This document shows, piece by piece, positions 1-7,707 of a DNA stretch of 32,868 bases. Origin of the DNA: W0P33-017 sp963640395 (GTDB lineage: Bacteria; Bacillota; Clostridia; Lachnospirales; Lachnospiraceae); the NCBI GenBank assembly GCA_963640395.1, contig CAVHZH010000014.1:1-32868 (forward strand). Direction: 5' to 3'. The notes under the pieces were generated by a model that worked only from the letters and a program-made list of their open reading frames with translations, searched no databases and was not told where the DNA came from. A program made the translations under genes and the position numbers. Within the stretch, counting starts at the first letter, position 1, and every line of letters starts with the position of its first letter.

Positions 1-2
1 TT

Positions 3-725
3 TTTTGGAATTTTTATCATATTTATATGATTCCAAAAATGGGCTATATGGCCAAGCATACCGAGAAATTTGATGAAGCCAAGCGTTATCGGATCGCGAG
101 ACGAGCGATTTATTATATGATGCGTACCGGAAATATCAAGACGGTCAGCAAAGGTTTGGAGCATCTCCCGAAGGAGGGCGGTTATGTTTTGTATCCCAAT
201 CATCAGGGGAAATTCGACGCACTCAGCATCATGATCACACATCCGAAGCCTTGCTCCGTCGTCGTGGATGACGCGGTTTCTTACGGTATCCTGATCAAAG
301 AGTTTATTGATCTGGTCGAAGGCAAGCGCATGAAGATCGGGGATGTGCGTCAGGCACTCGGGATCATCAAGGAGACGTCTACCGAAGTGAAAGAGGGACG
401 TCGATATATTATTTTTTCGGAAGGTGGTTATACAAATAACGGCAACACACTTCAGGAGTTCAAGCCGGGCAGCTTTAAGATGGCGATGATGGCGAAAGCA
501 CCCATTGTTCCCGTGGCATTGATTGACTCGTACAAGGTGTTTGGAGAAAATTCCCTTGTTCCGGTAACTGCTAAGGTGCATTATCTAAAGCCCCTCTACT
601 ATGAGGATTACAAGGGTATGAACTCGCGTGAGATCTGCGCACTCGTAAAATCCCGGATTCAGCAGGAGATTGATGACGAATTGGAGGCAGGCAGAACAAA
701 GCGGAGTTGGTTTCATCGAAAATAA
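3..725 (+). CDS. 1-acyl-sn-glycerol-3-phosphate acyltransferase family protein, 5' end cut by window
   Basis: This is a PlsC/LPLAT-family membrane acyltransferase, a family that transfers acyl chains to lysophosphatidate in phospholipid synthesis. The visible catalytic motif I is NHQGKFD (NHx4D), followed by a divergent motif III, FSEGGYT, where the family usually has EGTR, and a motif IV-like APIVPVAL. The reading frame has no stop between the window edge and the first ATG at 27. None of the ATGs at 27, 39 or 48 has a good ribosome-binding site, and the residues before the first Met (FWNFYHIY) read like a continuing membrane N-terminus. The gene therefore probably begins upstream of the window. 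The family is clear. The exact substrate is not, and the EGGYT variant sets it apart from housekeeping PlsC. It is followed by a tRNA gene with no terminator between them. Confidence 0.8.
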   Translation, partial: FWNFYHIYMIPKMGYMAKHTEKFDEAKRYRIARRAIYYMMRTGNIKTVSKGLEHLPKEGGYVLYPNHQGKFDALSIMITHPKPCSVVVDDAVSYGILIKEFIDLVEGKRMKIGDVRQALGIIKETSTEVKEGRRYIIFSEGGYTNNGNTLQEFKPGSFKMAMMAKAPIVPVALIDSYKVFGENSLVPVTAKVHYLKPLYYEDYKGMNSREICALVKSRIQQEIDDELEAGRTKRSWFHRK

Positions 726-736
726 AATAATATACT
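707..736 (+). promoter_or_regulatory. weak candidate promoter for tRNA-Arg
   Basis: TTGGTT (707-712) and TATACT (731-736) are separated by 18 bases and end 14 bases before the tRNA gene. The -10 box is good and the -35 box only fair. The tRNA could equally be co-transcribed with the acyltransferase gene, which overlaps this site. Confidence 0.3.
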
Positions 737-750
737 GCTCCTAAAAATGA

Positions 751-822
751 GCAACCGTAGTCTAACGGATAGAACGCAGGACTCCGACTCCTGTAATGTG
801 GGTTCGATTCCCGCCGGTTGCA
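751..822 (+). tRNA. tRNA-Arg (anticodon CCG)
   Basis: A full cloverleaf can be folded. The acceptor stem is GCAACCG with CGGTTGC. The anticodon stem CAGGA/TCCTG encloses the loop CTCCGAC, which places anticodon CCG at 784-786 (reads CGG, Arg). The T-stem GTGGG/CCCGC encloses the loop TTCGATT. The discriminator base is A and no CCA is encoded, as is common in Clostridia. It stands alone between two protein genes. Confidence 0.95.
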
Positions 823-873
823 TTTATTTAGAGAAAGTTCGTGTATTTATTATTTTAGGAGGTAGTAAAACAA

Positions 874-2337
874 ATGGCAAATCAGAACCAGAGAAACGAT
901 CAGATTGACCAAGAACGAGATATTCAGAATACAGATTCTGCTAAACATAAAAATAGACAAAAATTAAATAAATCATCGAAGAGATCTCAAAACGATGGCG
1001 GCTTTGACGCCGGGGCATTTTTGGAGCTTGTGAGTAGATACAAGCGTTATATTGCTGCCGGTGTTCTTTTCGCTATAATGGTAGCTGTACTGGTAAAGTG
1101 TACAGGACCGCAGAATGCCACGACAGAGCCGGTACAGGAGGAACAGACAGAGCAGGAAGATTCTGCCGAGGAGTTTCAGGTGGATGCGGTTCCGGAGATC
1201 CAGACACTCATCGCAGACTATTACAAGGCTTATCAGGAGGGCGATGTCGATACTTTAGAGACATTGGCACAGCCGATTTCCGATACGGAAAAAAGTTATA
1301 TCAAGCTGTTCAGCGAGTATGTAGATTCATACGATAATCTGCGCTGCTATACCAAAACCGGATTGAGCGAGGGTGAGTATGTAGTGTCCGTTTATCTGGA
1401 GATGAAGTTCAAGGGTGTTGAGACAGTCGCTCCCGGACTGGACTTTTTCTATGTGAGAACGGATGAGTCCGGAAAAATGTATATTGACAATGCTTACAGC
1501 CAGTTCAACCAGTCTAATATGGAGAACAGCACGCAGGCAGATGTGCAGGCACTGATCAATGAATTTGAGCAGGAGGATGATGTCGTTGCGCTCCAGCAGG
1601 AGGTGCAGCAGAAGTATGACGAGGTGATCGCGTCAGACGAGCAGCTCGCAACGATGGCGAATGAGACGCTGCCGAATGCCATTTCCGCGTGGGCACAGTC
1701 ACTGACACAGGCAGATGCAGACAGTCAGGATCAGTCATCTGATGATGCACAGCAGACAGACGATACGAAGGACGATAAAGATCAGGCAGACGACCAGACG
1801 GATGAAAAGTCGGACGATACGACAGATAGCAAAAATAATAAAGATACAAAAGATGATTCAGATGCAGATACGACAGATGACTCGAAGAACAGCTCGGATG
1901 GCAAGGCAAAGACAGCCTATGCGCTGGATGGTATCAATTTAAGAAAGGGTCGCGGAACGAATACAAAGATTGTGACGCAGATTCCGCTCGGGGACAAGCT
2001 CAAGATCTATCCGGCTACGAAAAAGAAGGGCTGGGTAAAGGCTTCTTACCATAAAAAGAAAGGTTGGGTGAAGCTCGAGTATATTACGACCGACAAGTCC
2101 GATATCAAGGGAACTGCTACGACCGAGACAGAGCCTGCAAAGGCATTGCCGGTAGGCAAGGAGATCACACTGAGTGATTCCGTCAATGTACGTGTTTCCA
2201 TGAGCGAGACAGCGGATCGTGTCGGACTGGCATTCAAGGGCGATACGGTCAAGGTGATCCAGAGCTATGCAGAGGGCTGGACAAAGGTAGAATGGAATGG
2301 TCAGACCGGATATATTAAGACAGATCTGATCAAATAG
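874..2337 (+). CDS. membrane-anchored protein with two C-terminal SH3-like repeats, unknown function
   Basis: This is a 487-residue protein with a hydrophilic N-terminus rich in Asn, Gln and Lys, and a single membrane segment at about residues 58-75. An extracellular region at about 108-215 resembles an NTF2-like fold (starting PEIQTLIADYYKAYQEGD). An extremely Asp/Lys/Thr/Ser-rich linker covers about residues 280-345. Two bacterial SH3-like repeats follow at about 349-407 (with GINLRKGRGTNTK) and 430-487 (with SVNVRVSMSETAD, ending at the stop). The N-terminus probably stays in the cytoplasm and the SH3 repeats outside, where such repeats often bind peptidoglycan. No catalytic motif was seen. 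An AGGAGG site ahead of the ATG supports the start. A terminator follows at 2383-2438. The cell-wall role is inference; the architecture is seen directly. Confidence 0.75.
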   Translation: MANQNQRNDQIDQERDIQNTDSAKHKNRQKLNKSSKRSQNDGGFDAGAFLELVSRYKRYIAAGVLFAIMVAVLVKCTGPQNATTEPVQEEQTEQEDSAEEFQVDAVPEIQTLIADYYKAYQEGDVDTLETLAQPISDTEKSYIKLFSEYVDSYDNLRCYTKTGLSEGEYVVSVYLEMKFKGVETVAPGLDFFYVRTDESGKMYIDNAYSQFNQSNMENSTQADVQALINEFEQEDDVVALQQEVQQKYDEVIASDEQLATMANETLPNAISAWAQSLTQADADSQDQSSDDAQQTDDTKDDKDQADDQTDEKSDDTTDSKNNKDTKDDSDADTTDDSKNSSDGKAKTAYALDGINLRKGRGTNTKIVTQIPLGDKLKIYPATKKKGWVKASYHKKKGWVKLEYITTDKSDIKGTATTETEPAKALPVGKEITLSDSVNVRVSMSETADRVGLAFKGDTVKVIQSYAEGWTKVEWNGQTGYIKTDLIK

Positions 2338-2382
2338 TATGGTGAAACAGAATAATTTGAGAGAATCAGACAAATGATGAAA

Positions 2383-2438
2383 GGCGGTTGCTGGGTAGCG
2401 GTGCATAGTGCATCTGCATGATCTGCAGCCGTCTTTTT
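2383..2438 (+). terminator. intrinsic terminator after the SH3 protein gene
   Basis: GGCGGTTGC (2383-2391) pairs with GCAGCCGTC (2425-2433), nine pairs including two G-U, over a loop that can fold internally through TGCA repeats. Five T follow. It separates the SH3 gene from rluF. Confidence 0.6.
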
Positions 2439-2464
2439 CTACACAGAGCATGGTGGAGTGAAAC

Positions 2465-3199
2465 ATGAATCAGAAACAGGAAGGAATCCGTATCAACAAA
2501 TATCTGAGCGAAGCGGGTGTGTGCTCCCGCAGGGAGGCGGATCGCGCACTGGAAGCCGGACAGATCCGCATCGGTGAGCGGACAGCGGTACTGGGCGATA
2601 AGGTCATGCAGGGTGATGTTGTCAGCTATAAGGGCAAGCCGGTTACAAAAGAGAAGGAGCGGATACTCATCGCATTTCATAAGCCGCGCGGAGTCGTCTG
2701 TACGACTTCTAAAAGAGAGGGCGTGAACATCGTTGATTATATCGGCTATCCGAAACGGATCTATCCGGTCGGCAGGCTGGACAAGGATTCCACCGGGCTG
2801 ATCCTACTCACGAATGACGGTGATATTGTGAACAAGATGATGCGTGCCGGGAACCGCCATGAAAAGGAATATGTCGTGACGGTGGATCAGGAGATTACGG
2901 ATAACTTTATTATGCAGATGTCGAATGGTGTGCCGATTTTAGATACAGTCACCAGACCGTGCAAGGTGCGGAAGAGCGGGGCAAGGGAGTTTCATATCAT
3001 ACTGACACAGGGGCTGAACCGGCAGATCCGGCGCATGTGTGAGGCACTCGGATATCATGTGAGGACACTGAAACGTCTGCGGATCATGAATATCCGGCTC
3101 GGCGACCTGAAGGAAGGAACATACCGCGATGTGACGCAGGCGGAGTGGAAGGAATTGCAGCGACTGATCCGCCATTCATCCAACGAGACAGTGAAATAA
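2465..3199 (+). CDS. rluF: 23S rRNA pseudouridine synthase, RluF-like (RsuA/RluB/E/F family)
   Basis: This is a 244-residue pseudouridine synthase. Residues 7-50 form an S4 RNA-binding domain (INKYLSEAGVCSRREADRAL). The catalytic motif is GRLDKDSTGLILLTNDGD, with the conserved Asp in RLD, and the C-terminal part carries GLNRQIRRMCEALGY. The sequence around GVPILDTVTRPCKVRK and RLRIMNIRLGDL matches the RluF branch, which modifies U2604 of 23S rRNA in E. coli, better than RsuA or RluB. The site assignment is inferred from the family. GGTGGAG lies upstream of the ATG. ligA follows after 21 bases, so the two are probably co-transcribed. Confidence 0.85.
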   Translation: MNQKQEGIRINKYLSEAGVCSRREADRALEAGQIRIGERTAVLGDKVMQGDVVSYKGKPVTKEKERILIAFHKPRGVVCTTSKREGVNIVDYIGYPKRIYPVGRLDKDSTGLILLTNDGDIVNKMMRAGNRHEKEYVVTVDQEITDNFIMQMSNGVPILDTVTRPCKVRKSGAREFHIILTQGLNRQIRRMCEALGYHVRTLKRLRIMNIRLGDLKEGTYRDVTQAEWKELQRLIRHSSNETVK

Positions 3200-3220
3200 T
3201 GTGAGGCAGGGATAACAGTG

Positions 3221-5215
3221 ATGGAACAACAGTATACAAAAACAGAGTATGAACAACTAAAACAGCAGATCGACGAGCATATGGATCATTACTATAATGA
3301 GGATGCGCCGACGATCAGTGATTTTGAATATGATGCCCTGATGCGTGAGCTGAAAAAAATGGAAGCTGCGCATCCGGAATGGGTACGTGCGGATTCACCG
3401 ACACAGAAGATCGGAGGAACTGCAAAGCGCGAGGCAGGCGTTACGATCACACATCATGTACCGATGCTCAGTATTCAGGATCTGTTTACAAAAGAAGAAG
3501 TGGCTGCGTGGGTCGCACAGGTGAAGCAGATGCACCCGGATGCCCGTTTTTCTGTGGAGCACAAGATCGATGGACTGAGTATGTCACTGCGCTATCAGGA
3601 CGGTGTGCTGACACTGGCGGAGACGCGGGGTGATGGCATGGTCGGCGAGGACGTGACGCTCAATGCGAAAGTGATACCGGATGTCCGGCAGACGATTCGG
3701 GAGATGGATTATGTGGAGCTGCGCGGTGAAGTGTATATGAGCCATGAGGACTTTGAAAGGTTCAATGAGAGACAGGAGAGCCTTGGCAAAAAGACGGCTG
3801 CAAATCCGAGAAATCTTGCGGCCGGCACGCTGCGCCAGTTAGACCCGGAGATTACGAAGGAGCGCGGGCTGCGCATGTTTATTTTTAATGTGCAGGATGC
3901 GACCGGTGCGAGTGCACACCTGATGGAAAATCATACCGCCGGGCTGGATGAGCTGGCGGCAGAGGGTGTGGCGGTCGTGCCGCATGTGTGCTGTGGGACA
4001 GCGGAGGAGGTTCTGGCTGCGATCGATGCGATCGACGAGCATCGCGGAGATTACAGCTATGATATCGACGGTGCAGTCGTGAAGATCGAACAGATTGCGT
4101 ACCGTGCGGATTTTCCGGCAGGCAGCAAATATTCGGCAGGACATATCGCATATAAATATCCGCCGGAGGAAAAAGAGGTAGAGATCGAAGCGGTGGAGGT
4201 CGGTGTCGGCAGAACCGGCAAAATGACGTTCCGTGCGCGGTTTAAGGAGCCGGTGCGTCTGTGCGGCACGGGTGTCCAGTATGCGACACTGCACAATATG
4301 GACTATATCGAAAGCCTAGGTATCGATGAGGGCTGCAGGGCGGTCTGCCGCAAACAGGGCGAGATCATACCGGCGATCATAAGGGTGACGAAGCCGACCG
4401 GAACTATTTTTCAGGCACCGCGTGTGTGTCCGGTGTGCGGACATCCACTCAGCAGGGAGGATGGAACGGCAGACATCTGCTGCAATAATCCTTCCTGCCC
4501 GGCACAGCTGAAACGTACGCTCGCTTATTTCGCGAGCCGTGATGCGATGGATATTAAGGCATTCGGCGCAACGTATGTGGATACGCTTGTAGAAGAGGGC
4601 TATCTGCACAACTATACGGATATTTACCGTTTGCGGGAGCATCGGGATGAGCTGATCGAAAAAGGCATTATGGGAAAAGAAAAAAATACGGATAAGATAC
4701 TGGCGGCGATCGAGGAGAGCAAGCATAATCCGGTCGATAAATTTCTCACGGGACTGGCGATCCGGAATGTCGGAAAGGCATCGGCAAAGGAGATCATGAA
4801 GCATTTTTCCAATCTGATGGAGCTGGCAGATGCAGATGTGGAGCAGTTGATGCAGATCCCGGATGTCGGCGGTATCACTGCGGAGTGCATCCACGAATAT
4901 TTTGCAGATGCAGAAAACCGGAGGCTGTTATCCGAGGTGGCGGCGCTTGGCATGAATATGGAGTCTGAACAGTCGGCGCAGGGTGCGGCACTTGCCGGGC
5001 TTACGATCGTTGTGACCGGTACGCTGCCGACACTCGGACGCAAGGAGGCGGCAGAGCTGATCGAGAGCAATGGCGGAAAATGCACCGGCTCTGTCAGCAA
5101 AAAGACGAGCTATGTGCTCGCAGGAGAGGCTGCCGGAAGCAAGCTGGAGAAGGCGCGCGCATTAGGGATACCTGTGATCACGGAGGAGGAGCTGCTTGTG
5201 ATGATCGGTCGGTGA
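3221..5215 (+). CDS. ligA: NAD-dependent DNA ligase LigA
   Basis: This is a bacterial DNA ligase of about 664 residues, close to the usual family length, that seals nicks in replication and repair using NAD+. The N-terminal Ia domain is followed by the adenylation domain with the active-site lysine in EHKIDG (Lys115), then an OB fold and a four-cysteine zinc finger (CPVCGHP, then CCNNPSCPAQ). Helix-hairpin-helix repeats come next (GLAIRNVGKASAKE and IPDVGGITAE), and a C-terminal BRCT domain begins near LAGLTIVVTGTLPTLGRKEA. A GTG at 3218 sits directly before the ATG at 3221. I chose the ATG, but the AGGCAGGG site could serve either codon. All domains are intact. Confidence 0.95.
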   Translation: MEQQYTKTEYEQLKQQIDEHMDHYYNEDAPTISDFEYDALMRELKKMEAAHPEWVRADSPTQKIGGTAKREAGVTITHHVPMLSIQDLFTKEEVAAWVAQVKQMHPDARFSVEHKIDGLSMSLRYQDGVLTLAETRGDGMVGEDVTLNAKVIPDVRQTIREMDYVELRGEVYMSHEDFERFNERQESLGKKTAANPRNLAAGTLRQLDPEITKERGLRMFIFNVQDATGASAHLMENHTAGLDELAAEGVAVVPHVCCGTAEEVLAAIDAIDEHRGDYSYDIDGAVVKIEQIAYRADFPAGSKYSAGHIAYKYPPEEKEVEIEAVEVGVGRTGKMTFRARFKEPVRLCGTGVQYATLHNMDYIESLGIDEGCRAVCRKQGEIIPAIIRVTKPTGTIFQAPRVCPVCGHPLSREDGTADICCNNPSCPAQLKRTLAYFASRDAMDIKAFGATYVDTLVEEGYLHNYTDIYRLREHRDELIEKGIMGKEKNTDKILAAIEESKHNPVDKFLTGLAIRNVGKASAKEIMKHFSNLMELADADVEQLMQIPDVGGITAECIHEYFADAENRRLLSEVAALGMNMESEQSAQGAALAGLTIVVTGTLPTLGRKEAAELIESNGGKCTGSVSKKTSYVLAGEAAGSKLEKARALGIPVITEEELLVMIGR

Positions 5216-5230
5216 TGCAGCGATCGGGAG

Positions 5231-5259
5231 TTGATTTTGCGGATAAATCAGTATAGAAT
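5231..5259 (+). promoter_or_regulatory. candidate promoter for metA
   Basis: TTGATT (5231-5236) and TAGAAT (5254-5259) have a 17-base spacer. They lie 63 bases before the metA start. Neither a T-box nor a SAM riboswitch is visible in this short leader. Confidence 0.4.
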
Positions 5260-5321
5260 GAAAAAATGGAATTGGAATAAGCCGGAATTTGAATGGAACT
5301 GTCAAACAAAGGAGATTAGAT

Positions 5322-6254
5322 ATGCCTGTAAAGATTAAGAGCAATCTGCCCGCAAGGGAGATTCTGGAGAATGAAAATATATTTGTGATGGATGAAACAC
5401 GTTCCGCGCATCAGGACATTCGTCCGATTGAGATCGGTATTTTAAATCTCATGCCGTTAAAGGAGGACAATGAATTACAGACGCTGCGCTCACTGTCCAA
5501 TACACCGTTGCAGGTCAATGTGACATTTATGACAGTATCGAGCCATGAATCGGCGCATACATCACAAAAACATCTGGATCAGTTTTATGTGACACTCGAT
5601 GATATCCGCGACCGCAATCTGGACGGTCTGATCATTACCGGGGCACCGGTCGAGCAGATGGACTTCGAGGAAGTGGACTACTGGGAGGAGCTGTGCGAGA
5701 TCATGGATTGGGCGCAGACGCATGTCACCAGCACGCTGCATGTATGCTGGGGGGCACAGGCAGGCATGTACCATTACTACGGTATTAGGAAACAGCAGCT
5801 GGACAAGAAGATATTCGGTGTCTATGAGCATCGTGTGATGAACCGTAAGGTGCCGCTCGTGCGTGGCTTTGACGATTATTTTATGGCTCCGCATTCGAGA
5901 CATACGGAGATGAGCCGCGAGGCGATCGAGGCAGAGCCGGAGCTGACGATTCTCGCGGAATCAGAGGAGGCAGGCATATTTTTAGTCATTGATAATGATG
6001 GCCGCAGGATCTTTTTGATGGGGCATCCGGAGTATGACCGTCTGACACTTCACAAGGAATATATGCGTGACAAAAATCAGGGTTTGCCGATCGAGATACC
6101 GGTGAACTATTACCCGGATGACGACTGCACGGAAAAGCCGCGCCTGCAGTGGCGTTCACATGGAAATATTTTATATTCCAACTGGCTGAATTATTACGTG
6201 TATCAGGCGACGCCTTATGATTTCATCCACACGAGTGAGATCATCGCAAAATAG
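5322..6254 (+). CDS. metA: homoserine O-acetyltransferase (MetA family)
   Basis: This is the first committed enzyme of methionine synthesis, acylating homoserine. The 310-residue protein begins MPVKIKSNLPAREIL, a typical MetA start, with GGAG nine bases upstream. The earlier ATG at 5289 has no such site and would add a non-conserved tail. The catalytic triad is in place: Cys142 in HVCWGAQAG, and His235 and Glu237 in GHPEYDR. Position 111 is Glu (GAPVEQM). In characterised MetA enzymes Glu at this position goes with acetyl-CoA use and Gly with succinyl-CoA, so this is predicted to be an acetyltransferase although the family is often annotated as succinyltransferase. The next gene starts 8 bases downstream. 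Confidence 0.93.
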   Translation: MPVKIKSNLPAREILENENIFVMDETRSAHQDIRPIEIGILNLMPLKEDNELQTLRSLSNTPLQVNVTFMTVSSHESAHTSQKHLDQFYVTLDDIRDRNLDGLIITGAPVEQMDFEEVDYWEELCEIMDWAQTHVTSTLHVCWGAQAGMYHYYGIRKQQLDKKIFGVYEHRVMNRKVPLVRGFDDYFMAPHSRHTEMSREAIEAEPELTILAESEEAGIFLVIDNDGRRIFLMGHPEYDRLTLHKEYMRDKNQGLPIEIPVNYYPDDDCTEKPRLQWRSHGNILYSNWLNYYVYQATPYDFIHTSEIIAK

Positions 6255-6262
6255 TATGAAAT

Positions 6263-6784
6263 ATGAGAGTAGAACATGAATTTGAACCTGTGTATGATGC
6301 GGATTCACAGGTGCTTGTCTTAGGGACTTTTCCGTCTGTAAAATCAAGGGAAATGGCATTTTATTACGGTCATCCGCAGAACCGTTTCTGGCGGCTCATC
6401 GCGGCGCTGACCGGGGAGGAAGTGCCGCTGCGGGAGGATATTGCTGCAAAAAAACAATTATTGCTACGGCATAAAATTGCAGTGTGGGATGTGATCGCGT
6501 CCTGTCAGATCACAGGCTCCAGCGACAGCTCAATCCGTGATGTCATACCGAATGACATCGGTGCGCTGCTGCAGCGGACAAACATCACGCATATTTATGC
6601 CAACGGCACGAAATCGTATGAGCTGTACATGAAATATGTGTACGGGCAGACAAACAGGGAGATCATCCGGCTGCCATCCACCAGTCCGGCAAATGCGGCA
6701 TACAGCTTTGAGCGGCTGTACCAGATCTGGGGAGATGCGTTACGCGACCGACAGATTTTTGTTGACAAATCCATAAAAAAATAG
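6263..6784 (+). CDS. DNA-deoxyinosine glycosylase (uracil-DNA glycosylase superfamily)
   Basis: This is a 173-residue member of the UDG superfamily, resembling the hypoxanthine-DNA glycosylase group that removes deaminated adenine from DNA. The N-terminal part has VLGTFPSVKSREMAFYYGH followed by PQNRFWRL, the active-site region of this group. A second conserved stretch, LPSTSPANA, fits the DNA-intercalation motif near the C-terminus. The gene starts 8 bases after the metA stop with no strong ribosome-binding site, which suggests translational coupling. It ends just before a strong terminator. The substrate is inferred from the family only. A Mug-like uracil or thymine activity is an alternative. 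Confidence 0.75.
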   Translation: MRVEHEFEPVYDADSQVLVLGTFPSVKSREMAFYYGHPQNRFWRLIAALTGEEVPLREDIAAKKQLLLRHKIAVWDVIASCQITGSSDSSIRDVIPNDIGALLQRTNITHIYANGTKSYELYMKYVYGQTNREIIRLPSTSPANAAYSFERLYQIWGDALRDRQIFVDKSIKK

Positions 6785-6815
6785 TAGCATGACAGCCATA
6801 ACAAGCATGCGATGA

Positions 6816-6844
6816 GGCATTTCCGGATGGAAGTGTCTTTTTTT
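6816..6844 (+). terminator. intrinsic terminator of metA-glycosylase unit
   Basis: GGCATTTCC (6816-6824) pairs with GGAAGTGTC (6829-6837), nine pairs with two wobble pairs, over loop GGAT. Seven T follow at 6838-6844. Confidence 0.85.
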
Positions 6845-6981
6845 ATGTAATAGGAAATTCCGATGAATTTCCCATTACATAAAAAAGCCCTCCGGGCAGG
6901 ATCGCACTGCGGCGGATAAGAAGTATGTCGCAAAAGCGACCCGCCACAGGCGGAGAATCCTGCAAAGCAGGATTCTTTCTT
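6843..6981 (+). repeat. structured interspersed repeat element, copy 1
   Basis: The first 59 bases (6843-6901) recur at 32811-32868 with one substitution and one A fewer. The element opens with an almost perfect inverted repeat: TTATGTAAT and GGAAATTC, loop CGAT, then GAATTTCC and ATTACATAA, which is 17 pairs and one mismatch. Next come a GCCC/GGGC hairpin, GTCGC AAAA GCGAC (6927-6940) enclosed by GGCGG/CCGCC, and a last hairpin AGAATCCTGC/GCAGGATTCT (6954-6976) followed by TTCTT. CCGCC (6941-6945) can instead pair with GGCGG at 6949-6953. Both copies begin directly at the T-tract of an intrinsic terminator. The right boundary here is judged from structure, because copy 2 runs out of the window. 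Confidence 0.7.
6954..6981 (+). terminator. terminator-like hairpin at the end of the repeat, upstream of the LuxR gene
   Basis: A ten-pair stem AGAATCCTGC/GCAGGATTCT has a three-base loop and is followed by TTCTT. GCAGGAT at 6896-6902 is identical to the 3' arm and can compete for ATCCTGC at 6957-6963, which would open this hairpin. That layout resembles an anti-terminator, but the T-tract is short and no function is shown. Confidence 0.45.
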
Positions 6982-6999
6982 ATAAAGGCTGGTGATGTT

Positions 7000-7614
7000 A
7001 TGAGAGAACTGGATACAAGTGACTGGATGTTTTTAAACCGGATCATTTATAAAATTTATACCGTGGAGAATCCGGATCATATGCGCAGGCAGTTTCTGGA
7101 ACAACTGCAGATGCTCGTGGATTTTGACAGTGCGGATTTTTATCTGGCTGCGCCCGGCAGTGAGTGTAAGCTGGGCGAACTGATTCAGATTCATGGAGAG
7201 GTCAGGCGGCACGATTCGCTGCAGGTGATACTCGAAAAGGATCATGAACTGGCGGGAGTCGTGACCTTGTACCGGTCAGCAGGAAAAGCAAATTTTGAAT
7301 ACAGTGACATGTTTGTGCTCGATGTGCTCAAGGATCATCTGGCATATCGGCTGTGGCAGCACCAGAAAGATAAGGCTGTGTCAGATCACAAGATCACGGT
7401 GTCCGAGGCGGTCAGAAAGTATGAGCTGACGCGGCGAGAGCATACGGTGCTCAAGCGGCTGCTGGCAGGGGAGGATAACGCCCAGATCTGCGAACAACTC
7501 ATGATCAGTGAGAACACATTGAAGAAGCATATCCTGAATCTGTACCGGAAGCTGGGCATCAAAAATCGTGTACAGTTGTTCAAAATGATCAAGGAAAAAG
7601 AGAAAAATACTTAA
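7000..7614 (+). CDS. LuxR-type HTH transcriptional regulator
   Basis: This 204-residue protein has an N-terminal sensor-like domain of unclear family (residues 1-135, GAF-like in size and pattern) and a C-terminal LuxR helix-turn-helix. The latter is seen as YELTRREHTVLKRLLAGED, then NAQICEQLMISENTLKKHI and LNLYRKLGIKNRVQLF. No receiver domain with a phospho-acceptor Asp is apparent. I start at the ATG at 7000 (MRELDTSDW), which has GGTGATG just upstream. The longer frame from 6925 begins inside the repeat element and translates its hairpins, so it is not credible. The gene precedes the P-II/pot/aguA cluster in the same direction and could regulate it. That link is inference from position. 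Confidence 0.75.
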   Translation: MRELDTSDWMFLNRIIYKIYTVENPDHMRRQFLEQLQMLVDFDSADFYLAAPGSECKLGELIQIHGEVRRHDSLQVILEKDHELAGVVTLYRSAGKANFEYSDMFVLDVLKDHLAYRLWQHQKDKAVSDHKITVSEAVRKYELTRREHTVLKRLLAGEDNAQICEQLMISENTLKKHILNLYRKLGIKNRVQLFKMIKEKEKNT

Positions 7615-7645
7615 AAAGTAGTAGAAAAGAGGTATTTTCGGGTGA

Positions 7646-7674
7646 TTGTGTAATCCGGGAGAATGGCATATAAT
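7646..7674 (+). promoter_or_regulatory. promoter for the P-II/pot/aguA cluster
   Basis: TTGTGT (7646-7651) and a perfect TATAAT (7669-7674) lie 17 bases apart. Transcription would begin near 7681, giving a leader of about 80 bases that contains the hairpin at 7708-7737. Confidence 0.6.
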
Positions 7675-7707
7675 GCACCTAACTTAAAAAAGAGCAAACA
7701 AAAAGCG

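Noticed and set aside
1..6. TTTTTT at the window start as the tail of a terminator
   Set aside because: The acyltransferase reading frame is open through these bases, so they are more likely coding.
5216..5321. SAM riboswitch or T-box before metA
   Set aside because: The leader is only about 60 bases from the likely promoter, with no terminator hairpin and no T-box or SAM-aptamer motif.
6925..6999. N-terminal extension of the LuxR protein
   Set aside because: The extra 25 residues are translated repeat hairpins. The ATG at 7000 has a better site.
6595..7046. Two minus-strand open frames crossing the repeat element (6595-6933 and 6843-7046)
   Set aside because: They translate the inverted repeats and the 3' end of the glycosylase gene, and have no ribosome-binding site. 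Similar small hypothetical proteins in databases would reflect the repeat, not a gene.
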